Positions 13,001 through 19,718 of a stretch of 64,000 bases of DNA are shown here, piece after piece. Made by a program: the position numbers and the translations under genes. How positions within the stretch are numbered: position 1 is the first letter of the stretch; each line of letters begins with the position of its first letter. Under the pieces are notes generated by a model. It saw only the letters and a program-made list of their open reading frames with translations, made no database searches and was not told the origin of the DNA. This DNA is from Ignavibacteria bacterium. Lineage in GTDB: Bacteria > Bacteroidota > Ignavibacteria > Tepidaquicellales > Tepidaquicellaceae. Location: the NCBI GenBank assembly GCA_041649015.1, contig JBAZNU010000001.1, forward strand, positions 1 to 64,000, given 5' to 3'.

Positions 13001-14969
13001 CATAAATTCCGCAATTCTTTGATACATTTGTCCCGATGTTAATTATATTATTGTTAAAATGCCTGATTTCGGTTGTGCCAGAAGTACCTATATCAATTCC
13101 TTTTAAAGCCGCATTTGAAGCCGAAGCAGCTAAAGTCAAATTATAAATCAAATTACCACTGATTTTTGAATTTGCTGGATGCCATCCATTTACAAAATAT
13201 ATCCCTGTTACATTAACAGCTTTTGCTCCGGTATATGTGTTTGACAGGTCATAAATAATATTATTGCTTACGGTAAGTGTATCGGGAGAACCTGAATACG
13301 CCGCAATATCTATAATTCCTGCTATTGAAACACTACTTGCGTAACCGTCGTATTTCGACGAAGTACTCAATTTTCTTATTAGGTTATTTTTGATCGCATA
13401 AAAACCATACCTTTCATTCCTTATACCATAAACGGAACTATATGATGTACCGCTTTCATCATTGTAAAGATTGCTGATAGTGTTTCCCGTAATAATCAGA
13501 TACCCGTCTGATACATTAAAGATACCTCCCAGATCCTGACGGTCTGATATTGTGTGATTAGTAATTGTATTTATGCTTTTTTCAGTTTCCAGGCTTCCTA
13601 TTAAATTATTTGAAACTGTCGATGCAACAACTCCATTACTGATTTGTGTGTAAATTCCCCTGAAACTGTGTGTCCCGGTACTGATGTTTGTCACGGTTAT
13701 TGATCCGATAACATTATTTGATAAATTGACTACAGATGAGCCTGTTGATATACTATATATACCCGAGGACCACCCGCCGGCTGCAGTACATGCTGACTGA
13801 AGTAATATAGAACCTGTACCCGTTGACGAACCTATATAATTCGGGGATGATGTTCCTACGTCAAATTTCCCGTCAAGGAAATAAATTCCGTTAAACATAA
13901 ACCTCGACGATGAATTTAATGCGGCAATATTTTTAATTGTGTTGCCCTGAATGGATGTAGTATTTACTGTATTATTATTTATATAAATTCCGTAAAAACC
14001 ATATCCTGTTCCGTTAGCATCAATGGTCAGTGCGCTATCGCCGCATTGAGGCCCCCTGCCTCCTATATAATTCCCTGAAATATAAAAATTATCCCCGTTG
14101 CCTTCATTTGCCAAAATATAAATAAAGTAATCTGTTAAAGATGCCGTTAAGGTTTTCGGTGAAGTTTCATAGAAACTGTTGTCTGATACTGTCCATTGAG
14201 TGCTGTATCTGTTTATATTTAATCCGTAATAACTCGCATCAAGACGCAGTATATCGTAAAAATTATTTGCAGTGATTATATTTCCGCTGTTCAGGCGTCC
14301 TGAAGTCCCTCCCGAATATATTCCGTTATTAGCACCGTTTGTTCCTTCTTTGGTAATATCGCAGTACTGAACAGTATTGTTATCATTGCCGTTTCCTGTT
14401 GATGAAGTAGAGAAAAAGATAATGCCTGCAGTTGTGCATGTAGTAGAACCTTTTATATAACAATACTTAACAGCATTATTCTCCGACGAATTAATAAACC
14501 TGATTGTGCTCGTTCCGTCAGCGCTTCCGTTATTTGAGTTTGAAATAACCAGATTTTTATTTCCCGATTGATTTACACGTCCGTCTATAGTAACATTATC
14601 CGCACCGTTCAGATTAATCAAAGAACCCGATATATTTCCACTTATTGAATAGCCAGAACCTGTCGGATACACAAGTACAGAAGTATAATTTGCAGAACTG
14701 GAGCCGCTTACATTGAGTACAGCCGTTTCGGCCTCTGTCAGACTGCTTGTAATCTGCAGAACAACAGCACCCGTTAGCGTTCCTGCATTTATTGCGTCGA
14801 ATGCAGATTTAAGGGTTGGATATGTCTGTCCTGCACCTACGGGTGTCTGTGCTTCAGTAGAACTGATTGAAGATAACAAAATAAATATCAGAATTGTAAT
14901 GCGAAAATAAGACAATAAATTATTTTGGCTGTTTGTTGAGCCGCAGAGGGAATTGATTCTTACTTTCAT
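4041..14969 (-). CDS. Giant parallel beta-helix surface protein, N-terminal part (3642 aa)
   Basis: A signal peptide with a long n-region (hydrophobic ITILIFILLSS, cleavage near TEAQ) precedes five beta-helix modules rich in N, I and G. Each module ends with a motif like DYRGIPRS...GPTCIGPYEF or NPSIGAYE (near minus-strand positions 12460, 10480, 9030, 7190 and 5335). Modules 3-5 start alike (VGIG..YTTL, then DRVTIDGSYNGSGNY). Between modules are Ig-like linkers, including a 165-residue unit present twice in tandem (about 4330-5310). The last part starts a MAM-like domain (DFEGSW...), then the frame stops at 4041 after a frameshift. With one base added near 4060-4064 the whole locus is exactly 4648 codons. 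Probable role: adhesin or extracellular binding protein. No catalytic motif was recognised. Confidence 0.85.
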   Translation of the reverse strand: MKVRINSLCGSTNSQNNLLSYFRITILIFILLSSISSTEAQTPVGAGQTYPTLKSAFDAINAGTLTGAVVLQITSSLTEAETAVLNVSGSSSANYTSVLVYPTGSGYSISGNISGSLINLNGADNVTIDGRVNQSGNKNLVISNSNNGSADGTSTIRFINSSENNAVKYCYIKGSTTCTTAGIIFFSTSSTGNGNDNNTVQYCDITKEGTNGANNGIYSGGTSGRLNSGNIITANNFYDILRLDASYYGLNINRYSTQWTVSDNSFYETSPKTLTASLTDYFIYILANEGNGDNFYISGNYIGGRGPQCGDSALTIDANGTGYGFYGIYINNNTVNTTSIQGNTIKNIAALNSSSRFMFNGIYFLDGKFDVGTSSPNYIGSSTGTGSILLQSACTAAGGWSSGIYSISTGSSVVNLSNNVIGSITVTNISTGTHSFRGIYTQISNGVVASTVSNNLIGSLETEKSINTITNHTISDRQDLGGIFNVSDGYLIITGNTISNLYNDESGTSYSSVYGIRNERYGFYAIKNNLIRKLSTSSKYDGYASSVSIAGIIDIAAYSGSPDTLTVSNNIIYDLSNTYTGAKAVNVTGIYFVNGWHPANSKISGNLIYNLTLAASASNAALKGIDIGTSGTTEIRHFNNNIINIGTNVSKNCGIYGFYLDGKGGDSLFIINNSVYIGGSGITGSSSNTFGIYHHYEWIGAGTYKLHLKNNIFSNARSNATGTGKHYAISLWSTSRLTIDFNDYYVSGTGGALGYYGVYGSGGVDKTTLADWKATTGQDNYSVNGNPYFLADSTLRIDSTNSGCWNVYKKGIPVQNITSDFRELPRSNSINSGPICLGAYEFATLTTPPVTIASGAPSPGGTTFYSQSDRKLFEIIWGASDKTLKSGGLPKSKSINKSQNRQAPLTLPSTVSLQYYSGQTPPDTANIPVAKIGKGYYYVDTDRDPASPYSIKVYWGNHELGNITDTSNIILAMYDIKRKMWKPFYRGYSGNWVSIVDHSSKTITVNGLTKIDNVRFAFTDNDQPLLNIPLTSGDYTVGISSASNYSTITEALSDAKTRGISGTVRFLLIDTLYSTGETFPLKIDSIPGSGVTNTLTLKPYSGVSPEIRGNNESGILDLNQCKYIIIDGSNGGKGKNLFIKNTSTSENNGVTICFKNDASYNTIINCNIIGSSLSSNGIIFFSDSIIATGYNNNVIENCSIYGGDTAASFGISLMGNILKYGASNKIIRNEIFDFSYCGISCNFFNNTEITSNNIYQTRTNTNETIYGIVLQYECKNTTISGNKVYNFKSSGFSPFYYGILVNSAEDTINIINNIICPDTSDTRGYVYGIASSGYLNYINILNNLVLISGSGIINGNSYCINIFRQSYDSVYNNILINTRSNGAGTGKHYALYLDSVNMLNNFNSDNNDIYINGNGCIAGYDGTANRNTLSDWTTATSNDIDSYTEYPPFISSSDFLIDSTNSRSQYLYQKGRPFDIVPTDYRGIPRSTSPLTGPTCIGPYEFEFTTNPNWLEGTVYVGIGEEIKTLTDANGLFNKINNSIITGNLIVNITSDLTETGTIALRKTQEESGYKIRIQPNAPVNRTLSGFCSKGLIRLYGADRVTIDGSYNGSGNYLTIQNNNSSANSAAVQIASMGDNLGATYDTIKNCNLSAGSLITFTSGIFIGDSSCASSGKGYDNDFIVISNNNISKCQNGIFVYGVADTGIVNNLVITGNTIGSDYSHLCVSRNGLDIKYCTSLIISKNNIYNMISDYSEDITIRGISLGYVTDAEIFKNIIHSFEVFRNYNNIVGIDLWSSTGISNIRIFNNILSDFKCQYYCNVNALNIANGDSVKIYYNTVNLSNLTKLEVLSSALFLGSGITNCDIENNVLINSHNSISGIYAYAIISECSFSDWNNNINYNDYYTRDSGVRIAKFQGTDKYSLAEWKASVQEDSNSISKGPVFKSNNVIPYISSPLISAGIPVTGITDDYIDSLRNAIHPSIGAYEKGVDFYGPLITYTPLSVQNDTTNRILTDFAFISDTSGVDTSSGKRPRIYYRKSVNSNTYAGNSSSNDGWKWTEATNTTSPFSYIIDYSLLYPNGQVSRGDMIIYFIVAEDQNNPANISYYKGVLDSAPTDINLNPANFPMEGKLDSFSVILSISGTFNVGIGQYYTTLTGEGGLFQAINNGIVNGDISAFIVSDITEPGTYPLYEFSNNYSLRIKPDSPVNRILSGSCDKGLIKLFAADRVTIDGSYDGSGNYITIKNTNRLTRNTAAIQIASVLETKLNAATKDTIKNCNIETIKSSDYEYPYNGIYLGGASYYFGGKTDSIAILNNIISSCYNGIFVRGFPDTVISNLCIKGNTIGSYTDEKSITNSGINIGYCSTVVISDNKILNLHYESPSKGIAMASVNDVKIFKNSIQAVQGTGVDLWGDSGNSDIKIYDNILYDFRDYNNTPDNNTYVIKIESGSDISVYYNSTNVNQLQSNYVYTIWLGSGVSNCDIKNNSFASFQSTSIRNSIIYANCSFTNNNINYNDYYTSGSNGYVGYYNSNYQTTLADWKAVVPKDSNSISVNPNYNNDTNLIPQLYSSLLNAGTPLSGYYFDYLDTLRNTFTPSIGAYEKSRDLSGPVISYTKILRQNSFSNLTLDNFAQISDSSGVDTASGKRPRIYYKNSSDNNSYSGNSNINNGWKWTEATNTSTPYSFIIDYSKLYPDGTVDSGDVIQYFVVAQDLEPVPNVSINNGIFSITQSGVNLESSAYPIVGTINNYGISNIILVGVGKGYTTLTASDGLFNAINNEIVRGNLIIKITSDITEPGTVALNQTKEEAEYYIKIQPDSAVTRTLSGSCGNGLIRFNNSDRVTLDGSYNGSGKYLTIRNNSTSAYTAAIHFIGDSNGVTNDTVRNCIIVGAVGEISSGIFIGGPDILDEQKGMNNDGIVILNNNISRCEYGIYLESFSNGLSDNLKIIGNYIGSDDSAYFVTRSGIDINGCLNPEIKQNTIYNIRSDDNFNDIRGISIGYTTYADISANNIHGFRMFNSNQIAFGIDIWDSKDTSITIYNNIIYDLNSNRNSDAVKGININAGNNHKIYYNTVNLFGQFINNVSTSSYSLYISANLNCSVFDNLLCNSMTGGIGTKSYAIYLLSASSVSEINYNDYYASGPYGKLGYYNGADKITIEEWKAALSSDSNSLSVNPVLKSDTVLIPQQNSPVISVGIPVTGITNDYLGTLRSSTNPSIGAYEKGNEFTAPVITYTTLSDTISRNSRTLTATIFDTSGIPETGSFQPRIYYRKNYNGSWVSTQGSKQTENISHISLSELGSKYQENKSNVRMSNSELKYPENRVTENWNFTIDTSLIGQLFSSDSVYYYVIAQDISTPPNIGANPSGVTATDVNTITAHPPNPNSYTIIVRDTIAPVITYTLLSDTIYRGNRTLITAISDASGVPESGSYQPRIYFKKNYYGSWVSTQGSKQTENISNIRLSERNSKYQENKSNIRMSNSELKYPENRATENWNFTIDTSLIGQLNSSDSVYYYVIAQDNIILPNVGSNPSGVEATDVNTITAHPPNPNSYCYRDEFIIFKEDFEGSWTTPSTLNPAWSCPQTGDNEWHMNNYSTGWTSSDGSYGPPNGADSTSQSARFHSYDGTAGNGDLITPVIDFSSYPGIKNYNSIM
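4536..4650 (-). repeat. 48-bp minisatellite inside the tandem module, copy 2
   Basis: Units start at 4536, 4584 and 4632 on the plus strand, each opening with GTTTTC. The period is exactly 48 bases (16 residues); the third unit is partial. The peptide units look like KSNIRMSNSELKYPEN and ISNIRLSERNSKYQEN. The block sits between GSWVSTQGSK and NWNFTID, where sister modules have only a short loop. Confidence 0.8.
5031..5145 (-). repeat. 48-bp minisatellite inside the tandem module, copy 1
   Basis: This is the same three-unit 48-base repeat, with units starting at 5031, 5079 and 5127. It lies exactly 495 bases from the copy at 4536 and has only a few substitutions. Confidence 0.8.
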
Positions 14970-15034
14970 AGCATTTTAGTTTTAGTTTAATAAAATAATT
15001 TTATAAACCGCTTCTGTAATGCAGAATGTGATTA

Positions 15035-15706
15035 TCAACGGTATTTAGATGAATATCCGTATGCCCCTACAATTATATCGGAATAACCATCTCCGTTTAC
15101 ATCTCCTGCAGTTGATACACAACGGCCAAAATAGTTATCTGTTGCTTCTCCAGTTAAAATAATATCTGCGTTAAAATGCTGTGTTAATCCGCCGTAGTAT
15201 ATATAAACTCTGCCGGTACTTGATGAATATATATATGCCCCTACTATAATATCATCATACCCGTCCCCGTTTACGTCTCCCGCATTCGATACTGAATTAC
15301 CAAAATATTCACCCGTTGTCATACCGGTATAAGTTCTGACTGATGTCGCTTCTATCGGTAAGGAATCACCCGGATTTAACATTCCATTTTCACCTGCATC
15401 CCCGAATAATTCCTGCGGCCTGAATTCCTCCGGATTAAACCCCGCTGAAATCAGAGTCCTCCTCGAGTCATAATTCCAGTCCCCGTTCTCTATAGCATTA
15501 CCTTTTTCCCCGCCCTTATTAATCAATGATAATGGTGACTTTTCTTTTTTCAGCTCTTTTGCTGCCGATTTAAAATCTAAACTTAATCCGGCGCCTTTAT
15601 TACTCATTGCATATAATCCATCTTTGCAGGATTCTATACCGAACACAATTAAACCCAGTAACAAACATGTAATTAGTATACGAAGTAAAAAAAATCTTGT
15701 CTTCAT
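15035..15706 (-). pseudogene. FG-GAP repeat protein, 3'-truncated
   Basis: It has an N-terminal hydrophobic segment ending FGIESC, which may be a relaxed lipobox. Two FG-GAP (integrin alpha-like) repeats follow: GEYFGNSVSNAGDVNGDGYDD and DNYFGRCVSTAGDVNGDGYSD, each with a DxNxDGxxD calcium loop. The frame stops seven residues into the strand that follows the second repeat (GYSSKYR), where the first copy continues STGRVYIYYGG. FG-GAP propellers normally have about seven repeats, so the 3' part is missing. The giant gene starts 65 bases beyond the stop, so a deletion or rearrangement seems to have joined the two. The fragment could still be translated, but a complete propeller is not possible. 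Confidence 0.75.
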
Positions 15707-15812
15707 AATTCAAATAATTAAGTTCATAATTATTGTTTGTTAAAATAATTTTTTGAACCAATCTTCATCATGTCAATTTTTTATATACATCACACGTTAT
15801 TCTCGAATTAAG

Positions 15813-16103
15813 TCAGTTTGTATTAAATTTCTGAAATATGCTGTCAGAATGCTCTTCTATGCATGGGATTACCTGTAGAACAATAAAAACAAATAAGGTA
15901 ACTGAAGCCGAAGCAAATAATACCGGTAACCTTCTTTGTACTGCAATTATATCATATCGGAATTTTAATATTTCTAAAAAATGAAGCTTGAATAGGACGG
16001 TATAATCGTGATAATAAAATGGCTCAAAATTGATATTAGGATGCGATACATTAGAAATGTCTGACTTTAGAAAACTTTCCATGATGTTATCACAAGTTTT
16101 CAT
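15813..16103 (-). CDS. Small hypothetical protein with one membrane segment
   Basis: This 96-residue frame opens MKTCDNIMESFLKSD and has one hydrophobic stretch, LPVLFASASVTLFVFIVLQV, near residues 59-78. A short N-terminal part before one transmembrane helix resembles the layout of anti-sigma-like proteins, but no zinc motif or family signature is visible and no sigma factor gene is adjacent. It has no good ribosome binding site. It may be a chance frame in AT-rich DNA. Confidence 0.3.
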   Translation of the reverse strand: MKTCDNIMESFLKSDISNVSHPNINFEPFYYHDYTVLFKLHFLEILKFRYDIIAVQRRLPVLFASASVTLFVFIVLQVIPCIEEHSDSIFQKFNTN

Positions 16104-16885
16104 CTATCACTTGATTACATCTTTTTGCCTTTTTAGTTTATAATAAACTAAAGTAAATTAGTCAGAGCGAATTACACGGATAATTACATCAGATACAGAT
16201 CACAGATGAAATACTCCATTAACTCAAGGGAATATAACTTATTATTATCATTTTATCAAGCAAAATTTTTTACAGTCGGATTTTCTATTCTGAATCATGC
16301 TTCGCAATATCAATCATAAAACCTTCATTCCTAAATACCCCCTCCTACTTATAATCACAAAATTTTTCGAAATCGTGCCACGAAAACTCTCATTTTTAAA
16401 ATATTTTTCACCTTAAAAAAATCTTTTCCGTAAAATAAATCCCTGTATCTCCTGTCTTTTATAATTCGTACAAAAAAATCGACAAAAATACTCTTTGTCC
16501 AAGTTTTGGTTTTTGTTGTGATTATTAATGAAAGGAGTGTGTAAAATATGGTAATAAAATTTCTCTGTTATTTTTTAAGTTTTTAATCCCCGAAAATGTG
16601 CTGAAATCACACTTTCATTTTTTCTTAATCTTTCGGTTATCTTGTACTCAGATTGGTCTCAAATTGGTCTCGAAAAATATCAATCTGTGTTTTGTCAGAT
16701 TTCTGTTCAAAGCGCGCTCTTTGCCTGCCTTGGCAGGACTTGGCGGAATTATTGCTCTACTGCCCTTAAGTTTTAACTATATGTTTTTAAGTTACTTAAT
16801 CGCGAGTGTTGTTTGTTTTTCTTTTCGAGTCGCTTTTATAATTATGCCTTGAAAAAATCGTATTTTAGTTATATCTTTATTGATT
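16104..16885. other. Intergenic region upstream of secG
   Basis: About 780 AT-rich bases without a convincing gene. It holds a two-unit 11-bp repeat at 16648-16669, a palindrome CCTGCCTTGGCAGG near 16714-16727, and a 12-codon ORF at 16548-16586 preceded by AAAGGAG. It presumably contains the secG promoter, which I could not place. Confidence 0.5.
16648..16669. repeat. Two-unit 11-bp tandem repeat
   Basis: TCAGATTGGTC is followed directly by TCAAATTGGTC. The 11-base period is the same as that of the longer array at 52304. Confidence 0.5.
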
Positions 16886-17254
16886 ATGATTACAATACTT
16901 ATAATATTTTTGGTGCTCGTTTGCATCTTTATGTCAGTAGCGGTGCTTCTTCAATCATCAAAGGGTAGCGGTCTTGTTGGACCGATTGCAGGTACGGGTG
17001 TTACGACTATGTTCGGCGCAAGAAGAACTTCAGACTTTCTGTCGAAGGCAACGATTGTTATGGCTGTCATATTTTTGGCAGGCTCTTTATTACTGAATCT
17101 TTACATCAGCAAAGGCGGAAGCAGTACGGGCGAGAGTATAATTCAGAGGAATGCAGGATCGCAGACTTTGCCGCCTCCAAGCGTTCCTAACCAACAGCAA
17201 CAACAGCCGCCTGCAGGAGATCAGAATCAGCAACAAAATCAAAATACGCCATAG
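16886..17254 (+). CDS. secG: Preprotein translocase subunit SecG
   Basis: SecG is the small accessory subunit of the SecYEG protein-export channel in the inner membrane. The sequence has two transmembrane helices (ITILIIFLVLVCIFMSVAVL and ATIVMAVIFLAGSLLLNLYI). The cytoplasmic loop carries the family hallmarks LLQSSKGSGLVGPIAG and TMFGARRTSDFLSKAT. The tail after residue 80 is low-complexity, rich in P and Q, as often seen in this phylum. The ATG at 16886 is preferred; a TTG six bases upstream is also possible. A hairpin with a T-tract follows at 17297-17328. Confidence 0.93.
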   Translation: MITILIIFLVLVCIFMSVAVLLQSSKGSGLVGPIAGTGVTTMFGARRTSDFLSKATIVMAVIFLAGSLLLNLYISKGGSSTGESIIQRNAGSQTLPPPSVPNQQQQQPPAGDQNQQQNQNTP

Positions 17255-17263
17255 AATTGAAAC

Positions 17264-17890
17264 TTGAAGTATAGACTAAAGTTTGGGAAACCTGTTAAAA
17301 GCATCTTGCAGACGCAGGATGCTTTTTTCTTTTTGGGGTGTTTAATTGTTTTTCTGATGTTCAGCGGTGAGTCGAAAGCACAGCAGAAATTCTTTAATAG
17401 CACTCTTCCCGAATCAATGTATGAATTGAATGATTTTTTACTGAATGATACCATTACGAAAAAAGATACTGCGTTCACGTTTAAGATGACAAGGTCGCCC
17501 GGAAGGGCTATGCTTTACTCTGCCGTTATTCCGGGAGCAGGTCAGTTTTATAATGAATCATACTGGAAGATACCTATTATATGGGGTATCGGCGGATATT
17601 TTGTTTACGAGATTATAAAAAATAACAATAATTACATTGACTACAGGGATTTATACGCAAATTCACAAACGCCTGAAAATCCAAACGGGGATTTGCGTTA
17701 CAAGAACTTGAGAGAATTTTATAGAGACCAAAGAGACCAGTTTTATTTGTATGCAGGACTGGTTTACCTGATTAACCTTGTTGATGCTTACGTTGACGCT
17801 CATTTGTTCGATTTTGATGTAAGCGATAAGATTCAGGTTCAGGGTTTAAAAGGTAGTAACAGTTTAATGAATTTAAAAATTAATTTATAA
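17264..17890 (+). CDS. DUF5683 family protein
   Basis: The protein starts with a probable signal peptide (basic n-region, core AFFFLGCLIVFLMF, cleavage near SKAQ). It then has the family's characteristic segment RSPGRAMLYSAVIPGAGQFYNESYWK, two hydrophobic segments (IPIIWGIGGYFVYEII and FYLYAGLVYLINLVDAYVDAHLF), and a short tail. The biochemical role of the family is unknown; it is envelope-located. The TTG at 17264 is the only upstream start that keeps the signal peptide. The ATG at 17357 would remove most of it. The chosen start places a terminator-like hairpin inside codons 12-22. It ends four bases before asnS. Confidence 0.75.
   Translation: MKYRLKFGKPVKSILQTQDAFFFLGCLIVFLMFSGESKAQQKFFNSTLPESMYELNDFLLNDTITKKDTAFTFKMTRSPGRAMLYSAVIPGAGQFYNESYWKIPIIWGIGGYFVYEIIKNNNNYIDYRDLYANSQTPENPNGDLRYKNLREFYRDQRDQFYLYAGLVYLINLVDAYVDAHLFDFDVSDKIQVQGLKGSNSLMNLKINL
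17297..17328 (+). terminator. Terminator-like hairpin after secG
   Basis: Inverted repeat AAAAGCATC / GATGCTTTT with a 12-base loop whose inner TGC/GCA can also pair, followed by TTTTTTC. It lies 43 bases past the secG stop and overlaps the 5' end of the next reading frame, so it may act as an attenuator. Confidence 0.65.
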
Positions 17891-17894
17891 AATT

Positions 17895-19229
17895 ATGTGG
17901 GTTTACATAGATAAGATAGCCGGCTTTGTTGACAAGGAAGTTACGATTAAAGGATGGCTGTACAACATACGTTCTTCGGGAAAGCTTATGTTCCCTGAGT
18001 TTAGGGATGGTACGGGCTTAATACAGGGAGTCGTTGCTAAGAACAGCGTTAGCGAAAAGATTTGGGAAGATTTCGGGAAATTGACTCAGGAATCTTCCGT
18101 CATCGTTACAGGCGTAGTCTCAAAACATCCTAAGAAGGAAAATGTTTACGAACTTCAGGTAAATGGTCTCGAGATTATATCAATTTCAGAACCCTATCCA
18201 ATTACTCCGAAAGAGCATGGAGTCGACTTTCTCGCCGATAGAAGGCATCTATGGCTTAGGTCGCCAAAGCAGGCAGCTATTATGAGAGTAAGAAATGAGA
18301 TTCTGCAATCCATACGTGAGTACATGTACAACAACGGGTTCATTCTTTTTGATGCTCCAATATTTACTCCTAATGCCTGCGAAGGCACATCAACACTGTT
18401 TTCGACCGATTACTTCGACCTTGGAAAAGCGTACCTTTCGCAGTCAGGACAGCTTTATGCTGAGTCGGGCGCACTTGCTTTAGGAAAGGTATATACACTC
18501 GGTCCAACGTTCAGAGCAGAAAACTCAATGACAAGAAGGCACATGACAGAGTTCTGGATGATGGAGCCCGAGATGGCATACTTTGATATAGACGATAACA
18601 TGAATCTGATTGAGGATTTTCTTTCATACGTCGTGCAGAGGGTTATTAAGAACAAGAAACAGGAACTTGATTTTCTCGGAAGAGACCTTTCAAAACTTGA
18701 AAAGGTAGTTAAGCCGTTCCCAAGAGTAACTTATGATGAGGCAGTTGAAATTCTAAGAAAGAAAGATATACCATTAATAAGAAAAACTGATAACGGAGAA
18801 GAGCAAATCCGTCCGTTCCCATGGGGAGAGGATTTCGGTGCACCGCATGAGGAAGCTATCGTTGAGGATTTTGATAAACCTGTTATGGTTCACCGCTGGC
18901 CTTCGGAAGCAAAAGCATTTTATATGAAACGTGACCCCGACAATCCGAAGGTAGCGCTCGGAGTTGATGTGCTTGCACCTGAAGGTTTCGGAGAAATAAT
19001 CGGCGGCTCGCAGAGAGAAGACAATCTTGATTACCTTCTTGAAAGGATTAAAGAACATAACCTGCCGATGGAAGAATTTGAATGGTATCTTGATTTAAGA
19101 AGATATGGCAGCGTACCGCATTCAGGATTCGGTCTCGGCATAGAAAGAATGGTTAGCTGGATTTGCAACCTCGAACATATAAGGGAAGCCATTCCTTTTG
19201 CAAGAAGACCAAACAGAATTAGACCGTAG
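17895..19229 (+). CDS. asnS: Asparaginyl-tRNA synthetase
   Basis: This class IIb aminoacyl-tRNA synthetase charges tRNA-Asn with asparagine. The N-terminal OB-fold anticodon-binding domain covers about residues 1-100 (VTIKGWLYNIRSSGKLMFPEFRDGTG). The catalytic domain follows, with motif 2 (GPTFRAENSMTRRHMTEFWMMEPEM) and motif 3 (GFGLGIERMVSWI). At 444 residues it is of usual length. The MMEPEMAYFD segment supports Asn rather than Asp specificity; a non-discriminating AspRS is the main alternative. It sits 24 bases before the NYN gene in a plus-strand run. Confidence 0.9.
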   Translation: MWVYIDKIAGFVDKEVTIKGWLYNIRSSGKLMFPEFRDGTGLIQGVVAKNSVSEKIWEDFGKLTQESSVIVTGVVSKHPKKENVYELQVNGLEIISISEPYPITPKEHGVDFLADRRHLWLRSPKQAAIMRVRNEILQSIREYMYNNGFILFDAPIFTPNACEGTSTLFSTDYFDLGKAYLSQSGQLYAESGALALGKVYTLGPTFRAENSMTRRHMTEFWMMEPEMAYFDIDDNMNLIEDFLSYVVQRVIKNKKQELDFLGRDLSKLEKVVKPFPRVTYDEAVEILRKKDIPLIRKTDNGEEQIRPFPWGEDFGAPHEEAIVEDFDKPVMVHRWPSEAKAFYMKRDPDNPKVALGVDVLAPEGFGEIIGGSQREDNLDYLLERIKEHNLPMEEFEWYLDLRRYGSVPHSGFGLGIERMVSWICNLEHIREAIPFARRPNRIRP

Positions 19230-19253
19230 TTAGATTGTTTTGATGATTGTTAT

Positions 19254-19715
19254 ATGAGAACAATAATAATAGATGGAAATAATTTGATACATAAGATGCA
19301 GGGCATAAGGAAACTCTTTTCGGAAAATCCCGAAGCCGCTCAGCTCTCATTGTATGAATCAATTAAAGGAAGAATTAACAAAAATGACAAACTCATTCTG
19401 GTATTTGATGGATTCAGCAATATTAAATCCAAAAATATTTTGTTCTCAGGAGTAAAAAAAGCCGACGATATTATTCGCGCCTATATCGAAGAAAATTATA
19501 ATAAGAATGCTGTAGCAGTTGTCTCGTCAGACAATGAAATATTAAGCATTGCAAGAGCATGCGGCTGTGAAATACTAAAATCTGAAGACTTTATCCAGGA
19601 GAGAAAGATTAAAAGCACGGATAACATAAACCACTATATGCCGAAAAAGGAAGATGAAAAACCCGATGGCATGAGTAAAAAAGATTTTGATTTCTTTAAA
19701 AAACATTTCAGTTAA
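19254..19715 (+). CDS. NYN domain (YacP-like, PIN-fold) putative nuclease
   Basis: The protein starts TIIIDGNNLIH, the hallmark of NYN/YacP proteins, a PIN-like fold proposed to act as metal-dependent ribonucleases. Conserved acidic residues are visible at D7, D52 (VFDGF), D71 (KKADDIIRAYI) and D93 (VSSDNEI), consistent with an intact metal site. The length of 153 residues fits. The C-terminal tail is lysine-rich (DGMSKKDFDFFKKHFS). The likely role is RNA processing or decay, by inference from the family. The next gene starts three bases downstream. Confidence 0.8.
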   Translation: MRTIIIDGNNLIHKMQGIRKLFSENPEAAQLSLYESIKGRINKNDKLILVFDGFSNIKSKNILFSGVKKADDIIRAYIEENYNKNAVAVVSSDNEILSIARACGCEILKSEDFIQERKIKSTDNINHYMPKKEDEKPDGMSKKDFDFFKKHFS

Positions 19716-19718
19716 GAT

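Noticed and set aside
16714..16727. Palindrome CCTGCCTTGGCAGG as a fourth copy of the in-frame element
   Set aside because: It shares only the idea of a GC-rich hairpin; the TCTTCGACGG tail is absent, so it is not counted as the same family.
16598..16852. 84-codon plus-strand ORF upstream of secG
   Set aside because: It is rich in F and S, with no family, no ribosome binding site, and it spans the 11-bp repeat and palindrome.
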